NCBI RefSeq assembly: GCF_036240795.1
Contig: NZ_CP108454.1
Span: 372,001 to 436,000 of the forward strand
DNA: 64,000 bases
Reading direction: 5' to 3'
DNA from: Streptomyces sp. NBC_01268
Lineage (GTDB): Bacteria > Actinomycetota > Actinomycetes > Streptomycetales > Streptomycetaceae
Shown here: positions 16,841 through 26,800 of the stretch, in pieces
Numbering within the stretch: the stretch's first letter is position 1
Layout of the letters: every line of letters starts with the position of its first letter
Made by a program: the position numbers and the translations under genes
The notes under the pieces: generated by a model
Seen by the model: the letters and a program-made list of their open reading frames with translations, nothing else
Database searches by the model: none
Told to the model about the DNA's origin: nothing

Positions 16841-17181
16841 GCCATGGGCCACCTCTCCAGGGCCTGGACAATCTGCGCCAGTTCGGTCTGGAAGTCCGTC
16901 ATCTCGACCTTGCCGCGCCCGAACGCCTGCCACAGGCCCACGAGCCGGTCTTCCCACTCGCCGAACTCGATCAGCTTGTCCGCCAGCGTGAACCCGTCCA
17001 GCGACGGCTTGCCGACCTCAAGCACCCAGCGATTCGCGGCCGCGCTCGCGGTGACACCCCGGCCGGCCAGCTCGACCACGGCAAACGGTGTCCGGTCATC
17101 CGCCGCGACTGCAAGGAACACACCCAGCGAAACGGAATTGTTCACGGCCAACCCCCGCCCAGAGGCATCCGACTCGCTCAC
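16825..17181 (-). CDS. Small uncharacterised protein
   Basis: 118 residues from a GTG at 17181 with a good AGGAAGG site. The sequence is balanced and coding-like (VSLGVFLAVAADDRTPFAVVEL, then FGEWEDRLVGLWQAFGRG and MTDFQTELAQIVQALER). I do not recognise the family; it contains no signal peptide or membrane segment. Its 3' end abuts the broken HEAT-repeat gene, so the last few residues (PMASLGR) may come from the join. It is divergent from the DUF4157 gene. Confidence 0.55.
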   Translation of the reverse strand: MSESDASGRGLAVNNSVSLGVFLAVAADDRTPFAVVELAGRGVTASAAANRWVLEVGKPSLDGFTLADKLIEFGEWEDRLVGLWQAFGRGKVEMTDFQTELAQIVQALERWPMASLGR

Positions 17182-17395
17182 TCGCCGTCCTTCCTGCCCG
17201 GGGCCCCGATCTGGAGAAGACTACCGAGTCACCCAGACAACGATCCGAGACGAGCCACCAGCTCGGGCCGGACGAGCCGTGGCGGTCGCCGGCATCTGAC
17301 TGCTCGGGCAGCAGAGACTGCCCTTGGGGACCTTCCCGGGCGCTTTGTGCCCGCAGTTTCGTGGCTATGTCAAAGACCACTACCGAAGGCGCCTC

Positions 17396-18784
17396 GTGAC
17401 ACACCAGCACACCAAGGACCAAGCCGCTACGAAGCGATCGCCCACCCCCCGAGTCCCCGCCGCCACGGAGCCCACAGGTCTGATGGCGCTCCAGCGGGCC
17501 GCCGGGAACGCAGCCGTGCTTCACGTGCTGCAACTCGCAGGTCACCCCTACGCCCAGCCGCAGGCCCAGGCGGGATCCCAGGAGCGGCACGAGCACGGTG
17601 CGGGCTGTGGCCACCGGCAGGCCGATCAGGCCCCCATGGTCCAGCGCTCGGCCGTGCACGAGGTGCTGCACGGTTCCGGACGGCCGCTGGATGCGCCGCT
17701 GCGCGAGGAGATGGAGGCCCGGCTCGGCGCGGACTTCTCCGACGTCCGCGTCCACGACGACGGCGCTGCCCGCGCCTCCGCCGCCGAAGTAGGCGCCCGC
17801 GCCTACACCTCCGGCAGTCACGTCGTCATCGGCGACGGCGGAGCGGACAAGCACACGCTCGCCCACGAACTCACCCACGTCATCCAGCAGCGCCAAGGCC
17901 CCGTCGCGGGAACGGACAACGGCAGCGGACTGAAGATCTCCGACCCGAGCGATCGATACGAACGGGAAGCCGAGGCCAACGCCCGGCGCGCCATGGCCTC
18001 CGCCACGCCTGCCGACCGGCAGGCGACGAACGACCCGGCTCAGAGCGGCACTCCACTGACCTCGGCCTCCGACACGCCCGTGCAGCGCATGAACAATCCG
18101 AACAACCAGAACCCGTTCGGAGGCTATCGCCGCGCCAACATCTCCATTCCTATCACCCGCGAAATGCTGCAGTACCAGGACACCGGTATGCAGTCTCCTC
18201 GAGGGCAGCAGAGAGCAGCGGATTTCCAGACCGGCGGCGCCAACCCCAACACCTGGGACGACGCCTTGTCCGCGAACCTCGCCAACGGGGGCAACAGGAT
18301 GGGAAGCGGCCCCAACGGCCGGATCTCCAGGAACCATCGCCTGGCCGACAACCAGATCAACCTGATCATCCAGAGCCTGGGAACAACCCATCAGCAGCAG
18401 GGAGGATTCCAGCCGGCACAGCAGGCCGCGATCAACGAATTCGTCGAGGCCATGGCACCGAGCAACCAACACGCCGCACTGACACAGGACATGAACGCCC
18501 TGTTCCAGAACCCGAACCCCGCCAACAACCAACTCTTCAACAACGTCGTGGCCAGGTTGTCCAACAACGCGAGAAACCTTCGCGCAGGCTACCTGAACGA
18601 GAACAGCGCCATCCACGACCACTACGACCCCGTCTACCATCAGGCCGGCGGCATGACGCCCATTTCGAACAACATCCAGGCCGCGGTGACCAACCTGGGA
18701 ATGTCCGGAGCGATTCCCATGACGGTCTCGACCCGAGCCACTCAGGTGGACCCGAATCACCCGACTTCGTCCGACCACCGGTAG
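17396..18784 (+). CDS. DUF4157 (eCIS core domain) protein with uncharacterised Asn/Gln-rich C-terminal domain
   Basis: 462 residues from a GTG at 17396 behind GAAGG; longer starts lack a ribosome site. Residues ~15-45 hold the short GLMALQRAAGNAAV leader motif seen at the front of many such proteins. The DUF4157 domain follows: LDAPLREEMEARLGADFSDVRVHDD, ARAYTSGSHVVIG, and the metalloprotease-like HELTH (His157-Glu158, His161), then DRYEREAEANA. DUF4157 proteins are the hallmark cargo or accessory of extracellular contractile injection systems. The C-terminal ~230 residues (NITIP-like opening, GGANPNTWDDAL, NARNLRAGYLNENSAIHDHYDP) match no domain I recognise and are lower in G+C. No tail, sheath or baseplate genes are in the window. 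Confidence 0.8.
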   Translation: MTHQHTKDQAATKRSPTPRVPAATEPTGLMALQRAAGNAAVLHVLQLAGHPYAQPQAQAGSQERHEHGAGCGHRQADQAPMVQRSAVHEVLHGSGRPLDAPLREEMEARLGADFSDVRVHDDGAARASAAEVGARAYTSGSHVVIGDGGADKHTLAHELTHVIQQRQGPVAGTDNGSGLKISDPSDRYEREAEANARRAMASATPADRQATNDPAQSGTPLTSASDTPVQRMNNPNNQNPFGGYRRANISIPITREMLQYQDTGMQSPRGQQRAADFQTGGANPNTWDDALSANLANGGNRMGSGPNGRISRNHRLADNQINLIIQSLGTTHQQQGGFQPAQQAAINEFVEAMAPSNQHAALTQDMNALFQNPNPANNQLFNNVVARLSNNARNLRAGYLNENSAIHDHYDPVYHQAGGMTPISNNIQAAVTNLGMSGAIPMTVSTRATQVDPNHPTSSDHR

Positions 18785-18868
18785 AAGGGGAGTCGTCGAC
18801 GCACCACCAGATCGACGCGGTCGTCGCATGGCCCCGGCCCGGGAGGGAGGAGGTGGCACGATGGCGCG

Positions 18869-20374
18869 GTGTCCGATCCTCTCGAAGCGCTGTGGCTACG
18901 CGGCGTCGCCTTCAACCCGGCGGCGCCCTCCGACGTACTGATACGCCTGTTGGATCGGGCGGCGGCAGGTGAGGCCGGCCTGCTGATGTGCGAGGGTCGC
19001 GACCTGCCTGACGTCGTCATCGACGCGACCCTGCGCCATCCGGACTACGTCATGCGCCGCGCGCTCGCCCGCAACAGGTACGTCGACCCGGCGCGGCTCG
19101 CGCCCTTGGCGACGGACCCGTCGGGGATCGTCCGCGGATGGCTCGCCGCCGGCCCCCGCCACTACCCCCGATGGGTCCGACCGCTGCCGGACGACATCCT
19201 CGTGGCCCTCTTGACCGCTCGGGACGGGGGCGAGGACGGCAAGGTCACCGCGGACGAGATCGCCGGGGAGCTCGACTCGTCCCGGCAGATCCCTCCGTCC
19301 TTCCACCGCTCCATGGCCGGCCACGAGCACCCCGAGCTCCGGATTCGGGCCACCCGAAGGTGGCAGTCGCTCACTCCGGCGCAGCGGGCGCGGCTGCTGG
19401 ACGATCCGGACCCGGCGGTCCGCGCAGCGGCGCGGGACCGGAGCTGGGAGCTGGACCCCGAACGGGTGGAGGCCACGCTGCCGTCCCTCGGCTCGCACGG
19501 CAGGGGATTCGTGCTCGGCACGTGCGCCCTGTCCCCCGCGCTCGTCGAGCAGTGCTTCACGGACGGCACGGTGCAGCCCCTGGCACGGAACCGGCACACA
19601 CCGGCCCACGCCGTCGCCCGACTGGCCCGCCATCCCGATGCGGTCGTCCGCGCTCTGGTCGCCGCCCGCCCCGACCTGGGACCGGACCTGGTCGGCGAGC
19701 TCGGCAGAGACGCGGACCACGACGTGCGGAGACGGGTACGGCTCCACCCCTTCCCCCGTACCTGGGCCGAGTACGGGGCGATCCAGAGAGTCATGGGGCA
19801 CGGTCCGGACTGCACCTGCCCGATCGCCGGGCCCGACACCGAGCCGTCACCGGACTGGTTCGCCGCCTGCGCGGCGTCCGAGGAACCGGCGCTCCGCCGT
19901 GTCGCGGCGAGCTGGCCCGGCCTGCCCGCGGGACGCGTCGCGGCACTCGCGCAGGACACCGACGAGGAGGTACGGATCCGGCTGGCCTGCCACCACCCCC
20001 TGGCTCCGCCACGCCTCCTTCTGGACGTCTTCGTCACCCGCCCTGCCCACCGCCCGCACCTGCTGTCCCTGCCCGCGTTCCCTCGCACCGGCACGGCCTC
20101 CCTCATCGGCCATCCGGATCCGCAGGTGCGCGCCCTGGCCGCAGCCGATCCCGCCCTGCCCGAGCCCCCGGTGGACGACCCCGACGAGACGGTGCGCAGG
20201 GCCGCCGCCGCCAACCCGAGCCTGACACCGGGGGCCTTGGAGGCCCTCCTCGCCGACCCCCGCACCGCGGAGGGGGCCGCGGCCAACCCGTCCCTCCCCG
20301 TCGCCCGCATGCGGGCGCTCCTCGACCGCTGCCCGGACGGCGCCGCCTCCCCGCCGCCGGCGGTCCCGCGCTGA
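18869..20374 (+). CDS. Leucine-rich-repeat-variant / HEAT-like repeat protein
   Basis: 501 residues from a GTG at 18869. It is built from ~24-residue helical repeats such as RIRATRRWQSLTPAQRARLL, PDPAVRAAARDRS, LARNRHTPAHAVARLARHPD, AVVRALVAARPDL, and a late run with DETVRRAAAANPSLTPGALE. The repeated DPxxxVRxxxAxNPxLxxxxLxxL pattern is that of the leucine-rich repeat variant (LRV) family. A CTCPIAG segment in the middle interrupts the repeats and contains a Cys pair. It is likely a protein-binding scaffold; partner unknown. Confidence 0.75.
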   Translation: MSDPLEALWLRGVAFNPAAPSDVLIRLLDRAAAGEAGLLMCEGRDLPDVVIDATLRHPDYVMRRALARNRYVDPARLAPLATDPSGIVRGWLAAGPRHYPRWVRPLPDDILVALLTARDGGEDGKVTADEIAGELDSSRQIPPSFHRSMAGHEHPELRIRATRRWQSLTPAQRARLLDDPDPAVRAAARDRSWELDPERVEATLPSLGSHGRGFVLGTCALSPALVEQCFTDGTVQPLARNRHTPAHAVARLARHPDAVVRALVAARPDLGPDLVGELGRDADHDVRRRVRLHPFPRTWAEYGAIQRVMGHGPDCTCPIAGPDTEPSPDWFAACAASEEPALRRVAASWPGLPAGRVAALAQDTDEEVRIRLACHHPLAPPRLLLDVFVTRPAHRPHLLSLPAFPRTGTASLIGHPDPQVRALAAADPALPEPPVDDPDETVRRAAAANPSLTPGALEALLADPRTAEGAAANPSLPVARMRALLDRCPDGAASPPPAVPR

Positions 20375-20454
20375 GAGACGTCGCCTGCCCGGCGATCACG
20401 GGCAGGGCGCCTTCCGTCGGCCGCAGACGGAGGCCGGCCGTGTCCCGCGCGCTC

Positions 20455-20818
20455 CCTTCCGCGGTCGGGGCTGTCGACCGCCGGCGTCACGGTGGGGTCG
20501 AGCACATCGGCGTCCAGGTGCACCCGGAAGCCGTCCAGGGCCGGGGTCTCCAGGCCGACGGCGGTCACGGAGCCGAGCGCCCAGCGGGATGGAGCAGTCG
20601 CCGCCGAGGACGAGCACGAAGTCCCCGGCCGACACGTGGCGTTCGATGCGGTCGGCGAGGCGGACGGTGTACGCGGCGAGGGGGCTCAGGAGCAGGCACA
20701 GGGCGACCTCGGGCAGGTGGGGCCGGAGGCGGGCGCCGTCCGTCTGTCGCGACCTCGCGCCTCCCGTCGTCCCGGATGCCCACGGTGCGCCATCCAGTCC
20801 CACGGGGGCGAATTGCAC
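20455..20818 (-). pseudogene. Arginase/ureohydrolase-family gene, decayed
   Basis: On the minus strand, starting with GTG at 20818, QFAPVGLDGAPW leads through a frame change to a piece with REVATDG. It then returns to PLAAYTVRLADRIERHV followed by FVLVLGGDCSIPLGA, the arginase metal-site GGDCS/GGDHS strand. The next piece in another frame has ALDGFRVHLDADVLDP and VTPAVDSP, the second metal-binding motif (HxDxDxxDP) and the closing PAVDSP. Most of the middle and the C-terminal end are missing. The gene once encoded a ureohydrolase and can no longer make one. Confidence 0.7.
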
Positions 20819-20832
20819 TAGATTGCCCGGTT

Positions 20833-22440
20833 ATGAGAAACGGTGACGGGATCACCCGTCGATCGGTGCTGAAAGCCATCCCCGCCGTGGGTCTCGCGGT
20901 GGGGCCCGGCCACATCCTGGCCCCGCAGTACGCGGTCGCGGCGCCGGCGCCCTTTCCGCAGCCTGCCGTATCGGCCTCTCGGCGGTTGCCCGGTTCGACG
21001 TCGGGCGTGCTGGAGCAGACGCTGGACGTCCGGGTCACGGACGTCTCCGTCCCGGGGTTCGGGCCCGTCACCACACGTGCCTACAACGGGTCACTCCCGG
21101 GGCCGACCCTGCGCCTGCGCGCAGGGGACACCCTGCGGCTGACGCACATCAACGGCCTGCCGCCCAATCCGGCCCACAGGGGCCGCAGCAACACACCGCA
21201 CCACCCCAACAGCTTCAACGTGCACACCCACGGGATGCACGTCTGTCCGTCGGGGGACGCCGACAACGTCCTGCGCGAGTTCGCGCCGCGCACCCCGGAC
21301 GAGGTCGCCGCCGGTGCCGCGGAGCCCCGTTTCGCGACGACCATCCAGGTGCCGGCCGATCACCCCGCCGGCACCTACTGGTACCACCCGCACCTGCACG
21401 GGTCCATCGCCGAGCAGATCGCCGGCGGTATGGCCGGGGTCATCGTCGTCGAAGGCGATGTCGACGAGGTCCCCGAGATCAGGGCGGCCGCCGACGTCGT
21501 CGTGTGCATCAACGAACTCAAGGTCAAGGACGGCAGGATCCCCGCCTTCACCTCGGGCGGCTGGGTGAACGGCGTCCCGTCCACCTTCACCGTCAACGGC
21601 GCGGTCAACCCCACCGTCCGGCTGCGCCCGGGCGAGGTGCAGCGGTGGCGGCTGGTCGCCGCGACCGCGTTCACCTCCCTGCGGCTCCGGGTCGGCGGGG
21701 ACGGCGGCAGCATGTCGCTGCACCAGATCGCCCAGGACGGCGTCACGCTCCCCAAGCCCGTGGCCCTGGACCGGGTGGACCTGGCCATGGGCAACCGCGC
21801 CGACGTCCTGATCCGCGGTGCCGCACCCGGCCGGTACGAACTGCGGGCCGAGAAGGTGACCGTGCCGCTGATGACGATCGAGGTCGCGGGAGATCCCGTA
21901 CAGCCGCCGATGGGACTGCCGACGTCGCTGCCACCCGGCCGGCCGTTCCTCGACGAGAGGGACATCGCCAACCCCGGCGCCGACCGGGAGGTCGTCTTCC
22001 ACGCCGACGCCGGCGTCTTCGGGGCGCCGTTCCCCCACGCCTTCCGCGTCCTGGGCACCAACCCGACGCCCGCGACCGACCCCCACGGCGACCTCACCCG
22101 CGACCCGACCTACGGCCTGTTCGACCCCGCCTTCACCAACCACACCCTGCGCCTCGGCGCCATCGAGCGATGGACCGTCCGCACCGACGAGACACTGCCA
22201 CCGCACCACCACCCGTTCCACCTCCACACCAACCCGGTGCTCCTCACCCACCGCAACGGCCGACGGCTCGATCCGCCGGTCTGGCACGACACCATCGGCC
22301 TGGCGGGCGGCAGGCCCGGGGACTCCGCCACCTTCCTCGTCAAGTACGAGGACTTCACCGGCCGCACCATCGGGCACTGCCACCAGCTCCAGCACGAAGA
22401 CCTCGGCATGATGCAGACCGTCGAGTACGTCCCAGCGTGA
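20833..22440 (+). CDS. Tat-exported multicopper oxidase
   Basis: 535 residues from the ATG at 20833. TRRSVLKAIPAVGLAVG is a twin-arginine signal. The four copper-binding motifs are complete: HTHGMH (about residue 130), YWYHPHLHG (about 184), HHHPFHLHTNP (about 458) and GHCHQLQHEDLGMM (about 513). The last carries the HCH of the type 1/type 3 site and a Met axial ligand. The enzyme should oxidise metals or phenols at the cell surface using O2, like CueO or laccase-type enzymes. It stands alone; a terminator follows. Confidence 0.9.
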   Translation: MRNGDGITRRSVLKAIPAVGLAVGPGHILAPQYAVAAPAPFPQPAVSASRRLPGSTSGVLEQTLDVRVTDVSVPGFGPVTTRAYNGSLPGPTLRLRAGDTLRLTHINGLPPNPAHRGRSNTPHHPNSFNVHTHGMHVCPSGDADNVLREFAPRTPDEVAAGAAEPRFATTIQVPADHPAGTYWYHPHLHGSIAEQIAGGMAGVIVVEGDVDEVPEIRAAADVVVCINELKVKDGRIPAFTSGGWVNGVPSTFTVNGAVNPTVRLRPGEVQRWRLVAATAFTSLRLRVGGDGGSMSLHQIAQDGVTLPKPVALDRVDLAMGNRADVLIRGAAPGRYELRAEKVTVPLMTIEVAGDPVQPPMGLPTSLPPGRPFLDERDIANPGADREVVFHADAGVFGAPFPHAFRVLGTNPTPATDPHGDLTRDPTYGLFDPAFTNHTLRLGAIERWTVRTDETLPPHHHPFHLHTNPVLLTHRNGRRLDPPVWHDTIGLAGGRPGDSATFLVKYEDFTGRTIGHCHQLQHEDLGMMQTVEYVPA

Positions 22441-22452
22441 CGACCCGCGCCG

Positions 22453-22483
22453 GCCGAACACCCCGCCGCAGGGCGGGCTCGGC
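22453..22483 (+). terminator. Hairpin downstream of multicopper oxidase
   Basis: GCCGA (22453-22457) with TCGGC (22479-22483) encloses CCCGCC (22462-22467) with GGCGGG (22472-22477). Together they form a two-part stem starting 13 bases after the stop codon. Confidence 0.5.
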
Positions 22484-22909
22484 GCCCCCGCGCAGAGCAG
22501 CCCGGTGATCCGGCCTCCCGCGCGGGCGCCAGGGCGTTTTCGGGCATTTCCCTTCCTGGGGGACTCCCTCGGTCCACCCCCCACGCGATCGCCAATCGGT
22601 GCCCGCGGACGGCGGCCCGGCGGCCCGGCCCCCGACCGGAGGCACCGCGACCGGGGAACGTCGGGGGCGAGGGCCGGTGGCGACGGCCGCTTCACAGAGC
22701 CGCTGAATCGTTGCTGCCGCCGGGCGACCGGCCCGCATCGTCATCCCGGATATGCCAGTGATGACGAACGTAAAGCACTTCTTCCTACCAATCGCATGGA
22801 CGTAGCCCTCGTCGCGCGCTGGCCAGAAAGCGTCGTCGTGGAATGCACGGGCCCTCTCGTCCGCTGCTAGTGTTCGGTCCCTCATTCGGACATGAGGGAG
22901 ATTCTCCGT
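22484..22909 (+). promoter_or_regulatory. Intergenic region upstream of the PTM cluster
   Basis: About 430 bases without a convincing gene. From about 22740 to 22800 the G+C falls locally (GATGACGAACGTAAAGC and nearby), unlike the rest. This marks the likely promoter and leader of the biosynthetic operon. No clear consensus -10/-35 or operator could be assigned. Confidence 0.4.
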
Positions 22910-23815
22910 ATGGAAAATCGACCCGAGATGGGGTCGCTTTCGGCGAAATCGCGGGCCATTGGCGCTTCCTCGCGCGAGGTGCTCCGCTATGCCGCTTACC
23001 CGGCCCTGGCCCTCTCCGCGGTCTGGCTCTTCGCCTCGACGCTGCGCCACGGCTGGGACCGCGGGGAGGCCGTCCAGTTCTTCCTGGTCGGGGTCATCCT
23101 GTATCTCACGGTGCTGGAACGACTGATCCCCCATCGCACCGACTGGCATCCCAGCCTCCGGGAACTCTGCTGGTACGCGGCCTACTTCCTGTTCACCATG
23201 GCGGGGGCCGTGCTCGCCCAGGCGGTGGTCGCGGTCGTGGTCGCGGCGGCTCCCGGGGCGGGGCTGGGGCTCGCGCTGTGGGCGGAGGTTCCCGTGGCCC
23301 TGGCGGCCTCCTCGCTGGCCGGGTACCTGGCGCACCGCTTCGCGCACTCCCATCGGTGGCTCTGGAAGTTCCACGGAATTCACCATGTTCCACGGAAGGT
23401 CAATGTCGCCAATAACGGCGTCAATCACGTGCTGGACGTCGGGTTCAAACAGGGTGCGGTTCAATTGAGTCTCGGATTGCTCGGATTCTCCGCCGACTGT
23501 CTCTTCGCCGTGGCACTCTTCACCATCGTTCAGGGCTATTTCGTGCACGCGAACGTGGATGTCCGCCTCGGGCCGCTCAACCACGTCCTGGCCGGCCCCG
23601 AACAGCATCGGCTGCACCACAGCGCCGACGTGGCCGAGGCCGGCCACTTCGGCGTCGACCTGTCGGTCTGGGACCGGCTCTTCGGCACCTTCACCTGGCG
23701 GCCGGGCCGCCGACCGGCCTCGGTGGGCGTCCAGGATCCGAGCGCGTTCCCGGAGACCGGGGCGGTCCTCGCCGGCCTGCTCCACCCCTGGCGCCGCCCC
23801 ACTCGCACCGCGTAG
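22910..23815 (+). CDS. ftdA: Sterol desaturase/fatty acid hydroxylase-family protein of the PTM cluster
   Basis: 301 residues from the ATG at 22910, nine bases after GAGGGAG; the ATG at 22892 has no ribosome site. It is an integral membrane di-iron hydroxylase: about four hydrophobic spans and the histidine boxes HRFAHSHRW, HGIHHVPRKVN and HRLHHSADVAEAGHFG. In frontalamide and HSAF clusters the homologous gene (ftdA, SD) is the first gene and hydroxylates the ornithine-derived part of the tetramate. Its place directly before the PKS-NRPS gene, same strand, gives the same assignment here. An 80-base gap with a loose 10-bp inverted repeat separates the two genes. Confidence 0.85.
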   Translation: MENRPEMGSLSAKSRAIGASSREVLRYAAYPALALSAVWLFASTLRHGWDRGEAVQFFLVGVILYLTVLERLIPHRTDWHPSLRELCWYAAYFLFTMAGAVLAQAVVAVVVAAAPGAGLGLALWAEVPVALAASSLAGYLAHRFAHSHRWLWKFHGIHHVPRKVNVANNGVNHVLDVGFKQGAVQLSLGLLGFSADCLFAVALFTIVQGYFVHANVDVRLGPLNHVLAGPEQHRLHHSADVAEAGHFGVDLSVWDRLFGTFTWRPGRRPASVGVQDPSAFPETGAVLAGLLHPWRRPTRTA

Positions 23816-23895
23816 CCCCGTGCCGTACGGGCCTCGTGCCCGAAACCGCTCATCGCCTGGCCCGTACCGAGGCGCCATCACCTCCGGATTGGATC

Positions 23896-26800
23896 ATGAC
23901 GGACTCACCCAACGCCGCCTTCCGTGACAAGGTCGCGATCATCGGCATCGGCTGCCGCCTCCCCGGACACGCGGGTGACCACCGGGCCTTCTGGCGGAAC
24001 CTGATCGAGGGGCGGGACTGCCTCGTCCCCACCCCGGCGGACCGGTACGACACCACCACGCTCGGCAGCCGCGACCGAGCCAAGCCGGGCCGGCTCATCG
24101 GTGGCCGGGGCGGCTACATCGACGGATTCGACGAGTTCGACCCGCACTTCTTCGGCATCAGCCCGCGCGAGGCGGAACACATGGACCCGCAGCAGCGCAA
24201 GTTGCTGGAGGTGTCCTGGGAGGCACTGGAGGACGGCGGGCAGAAGCCGGGCGAACTGGCCGGCCGGAACGTCGGGGTGTTCGTCGGCGCCTTCACCCTG
24301 GACTACAAGATCCTGCAGTTCGCCGACCTCGGCTTCGAGACGCTGGCCGCCCACACCGCCACCGGCACCATGATGACGATGGTGTCGAACCGCATCTCGC
24401 ACTGCCTCGACTTCCGCGGCCCCAGCGTCTCGATCGACACGGCGTGCAGTTCCTCCCTGGTGGCGGTCCACCTGGCCTGTCAGAGCCTGCTGCGCGGTGA
24501 GAGCGAACTGGCCCTGGCCGGAGGCACCCTGCTGCACCTGGCGCCGCAGTACACGATCGCCGAGACCAAGGGCGGCTTCCTCTCCCCCGACGGGCGCTCG
24601 CGGGCCTTCGACGCCTCCGCCGACGGTTACGTACGGGCCGAGGGCGTCGGTGTGGTGGCGCTCAAGCGCCTGTCGGACGCCCTGCGCGACGGCGACCCGG
24701 TGCACGCGGTCGTGATCGGCAGCGGCGTCAACCAGGACGGGCGTACCAACGGCATCACCGTTCCCAGCGCGGACGCCCAGGCCACGCTGATCGAGCGGGT
24801 GTGCACCGAGGCGGGCGTCGCACCGGGCAGCCTCCAGTACGTCGAGGCGCACGGCACCTCGACGCCGGTCGGCGACCCGATCGAGGCCGAGGCGCTCGGC
24901 CGGGTGCTGGCATCCGGCCGGCCACCGGGGGCCCGCTGCTACGTCGGCTCGGTCAAGACCAACATCGGGCACACGGAGTCCGCCGCAGGAGTGGCCGGAC
25001 TGATCAAGACGGCGCTCGCCCTCCGGCATCGCCGCATCCCGCCGCACCTGAACCTGGAACACCCCAACCCCGCCATCGACTTCGCCGCCCTGCCCTTCGA
25101 GATCCCGACCGTCGCGGTCGACTGGCCGGAGCACGACGGCCCCGCCCGGGCGGGCGTCAACTCCTTCGGCTTCGGCGGCACCAACGCCCACGTCCTGCTG
25201 GAGGAGGCTCCGCCGCTCGGGCGACGCGAGCGGAGCGCGGCGGGTCAGGCGCCGCCCTTCTCCGTGCTTCCGCTGAGCGCCCGCCACCCGGCGGGGCTCG
25301 CCGAGCTGGCCGGCGGGATCCGGCGGGAGCTCGCCGCGGGGGTGTCGCTCGCGGACCTCGGGCACACGCTCGCACACCGCCGCCAGCGGTTCGAGGAACG
25401 GCTGGCGGTCGTCCACACCTCCCGGGAGTCCCTGGACGAGGCGCTGGCCGCCTGCGAGCGCGGCGAGCAGCACCCCCGGGCGGTGCGGGGCCGCCGGCGG
25501 GAGCCCGGGCAGCGGCGGCTGGTCTGGGTGTTCACCGGCATGGGGCCGCAGTGGTGGGGCATGGGACGTCAGCTGCTCGACGCGGAGCCGGTCTACCGGG
25601 CGGCGGTGGAGCGTTGCGACCAGGAGATCCGCCGGCAGGCCGGCTGGTCGCTGCTCGACGAGCTGACCAGGCCCGAGCCGGAGTCCCGGATGGCCGAGAC
25701 CTGGCTCGCCCAGCCGGCCAACTTCGCGGTCCAGGCGGGGCTGGCGGCGCTCTGGGAGCACTACGGGGTGCGGCCCGACGCGGTGGTCGGCCACAGCACC
25801 GGTGAGATCGCGGCCTTCCACCAGGCCGGGGTCTACGGCCTGGAGGACGCGGTCCGGGTGGCGCTGGGGCGCAGCAGCCTGCAGCACCGGCTCGCCGGTA
25901 CGGGCGCCATGCTGGCGGCGAACCTGCCCGAGGAGGAGGCCGAACGGCTCGTCCGCCCGTACCGGGACCGGGTGTCGGTGGCCGCCGTCAACAGCCCGGC
26001 CTCGGTGACGCTCTCCGGGGATGCGGACACCCTCCGCGAGCTCGCCGACCGGCTGGGCCGTGACCAGGTCTTCACCAGGTTCCTCGACGTCGAAGTCCCG
26101 TACCACAGCGTACGGATGGACCCGATCCGCGACGAGCTGCACGAGGCGCTGGCCGGGATCGAGCCGCGTCCGGCGACGCTCCCGCTGTACCTGACGGCCC
26201 GGGACGGACGCGCGCGCGGGCCCGAACTGGACGCCGGCTACTGGTGGGAGAACGTCCGGCAGCCCGTCCGGTTCCGCTCGGCGATCGACCGGCTCGTCGA
26301 CGACGGCCACACCCTGTTCCTGGAGCTCGGCCCGCACCCCGTCCTCGGTCACTCGATCCGGGAGTGCCTGGACGGCCGGGCCGCGGACGGGCTGGCCTTG
26401 CCCTCGATCCGCCGCCGGGAGGACGAACCCGAGCGGTTCGCGCGCTCCCTGGCCGAGCTCCACACCCTGGGCGTCGAGGTGGACTGGACGGTGCTCCAGC
26501 CCGAGGGCCGGCCGGTGCCGCTGCCCTGCTACCCGTGGCAGCGGGACCGGTACTGGGTCGAGCCCCGCCCGGTGGCGCAGATCCGCCTCGGCCGGCTCGA
26601 CCACCCCCTGCTCGGCCGCCGTACCGCCTCGCTCCAGCCGACCTGGGAGAGCCGGCTGGACACCGAGCGCCTGGCGTACCTGGCCGACCACCGGATCGAG
26701 GGGAGCACGGTCTTCCCGGCCGCCGGGTACCTGGAGATGGCCGCCCAAGCGGTCCGCGCGATGACCGGCGGCGATCTCGCCACGCTGGCCGACGTGGAGT

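Noticed and set aside
17396..20374. A contractile injection system locus around the DUF4157 gene
   Set aside because: No sheath, tube, baseplate, ATPase or tape-measure gene is present; the neighbours are an IS, a HEAT fragment and an LRV protein.
19138..20832. A long N-terminal extension of the multicopper oxidase frame
   Set aside because: The extension is Arg/Pro/Gly-rich antisense-like sequence overlapping the LRV gene; the Tat signal starts at the ATG at 20833.
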